Assembly (NCBI GenBank): GCA_050251715.1
Contig: JBFWMG010000032.1
Coordinates: 1 to 40,621, forward strand
DNA from: JBFWMG01 sp050251715
GTDB taxonomy: Bacteria > Desulfobacterota > Desulfovibrionia > Desulfovibrionales > Desulfovibrionaceae
DNA length: 40,621 bases
Direction of reading: 5' to 3'
Shown piece after piece: positions 40,473-40,621 of this stretch. Position 1 is the stretch's first letter. Every line of letters starts with the position of its first letter. Position numbers and translations under genes: made by a program. The notes under the pieces are model-generated. The model was not told where the DNA came from, searched no databases, and was given only the letters and a program-made list of their open reading frames with translations.

Positions 40473-40621
40473 TTACTCCGTAATTTCGGTCACCACGCCC
40501 GCGCCAACGGTGCGGCCGCCTTCGCGAATGGCGAAGCGCAGACCAAGCTCCATGGCGATGGGCGCAATGAGTTCCACGTGGAAGGTGGCGTTGTCGCCGG
40601 GCATGACCATTTCAACACCCT
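40473..40621 (-). CDS. tuf: Elongation factor Tu, C-terminal end (partial)
   Basis: The last 48 codons are in the window, running off the right edge. The sequence EMVMPGDNATFHVELI and the end FAIREGGRTVGAGVVTEITE are the EF-Tu domain 3 terminus. EF-Tu delivers aminoacyl-tRNA to the ribosome. Stop TAA at 40473-40475. Confidence 0.97.
   Translation of the reverse strand, partial: GVEMVMPGDNATFHVELIAPIAMELGLRFAIREGGRTVGAGVVTEITE

Overview
This is a GC-rich (roughly 65%) bacterial chromosome segment. The gene set points to a sulfate-reducing deltaproteobacterium, most likely a member of the Desulfovibrionales. Pointers are the tuf-rpmG-tRNA(Trp)-secE-nusG-rplKAJL-rpoBC block, an NtrY/NtrX pair preceded by a DUF4390 gene, abundant HD-GYP and receiver proteins, a DUF362 ferredoxin-type protein, and a candidate sigma-28 promoter next to a sigma-54 promoter. 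This assignment is inference from gene content; no species call is possible.

Layout. At 1-72 lies the 3' end of a branched-chain amino acid ABC ATPase gene (livF-like), apparently stopped five codons early. At 89-1254 two inverted copies of a roughly 210-220 bp repeat, each holding a 37-bp-stem hairpin, bracket a small gene with a candidate flagellar (sigma-28) promoter. At 1323-1905 a protein of four exact 35-residue repeats sits behind an excellent sigma-54 promoter. At 2094-4975 is a likely operon of a membrane-bound transglycosylase, a DUF362 [4Fe-4S] protein and a flavin reductase. At 5224-10504 an HD-GYP protein is followed by a 1322-residue class I adenylate cyclase carrying a pentapeptide-repeat domain. 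Next come malQ (10647-12140), a GAF/HD-GYP/double-receiver protein (12313-14859), a rhodanese, DarP, LemA and two TPM-domain proteins, a D-glycerate dehydrogenase and a receiver protein fused to a nitrate-transporter-type solute-binding domain (19523-20914). All of these lie on the plus strand.

From 21015 to the right edge everything is on the minus strand. Read in the direction of transcription it runs tuf, rpmG, tRNA-Trp, secE, nusG, rplK, rplA, L10 leader, rplJ, rplL, rpoB, rpoC, terminator, then DUF4390, ntrY, a TIGR01777 epimerase-like gene, ntrX and a class III cyclase. The right part is the core transcription/translation operon. The left part is dominated by signalling: two nucleotide cyclases of unrelated classes, two HD-GYP proteins, one NtrYX system with a sigma-54 target-type promoter in the same window, and a receiver with an unusual output domain.

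The strongest unexplained structure is a family of four 105-106 bp palindromic elements (16563-16667, 17494-17598, 20912-21017, 28041-28146). They have TAG(C/A)GC-like ends and compensatory base changes in their stems. In all four copies one end of the element is exactly the stop codon of the adjacent gene, and in one copy both ends are stop codons of convergent genes. Other points worth a look are the receiver/solute-binding fusion, the pentapeptide-repeat cyclase, the 35-residue repeat protein with its sigma-54 promoter, and the inverted hairpin repeats.
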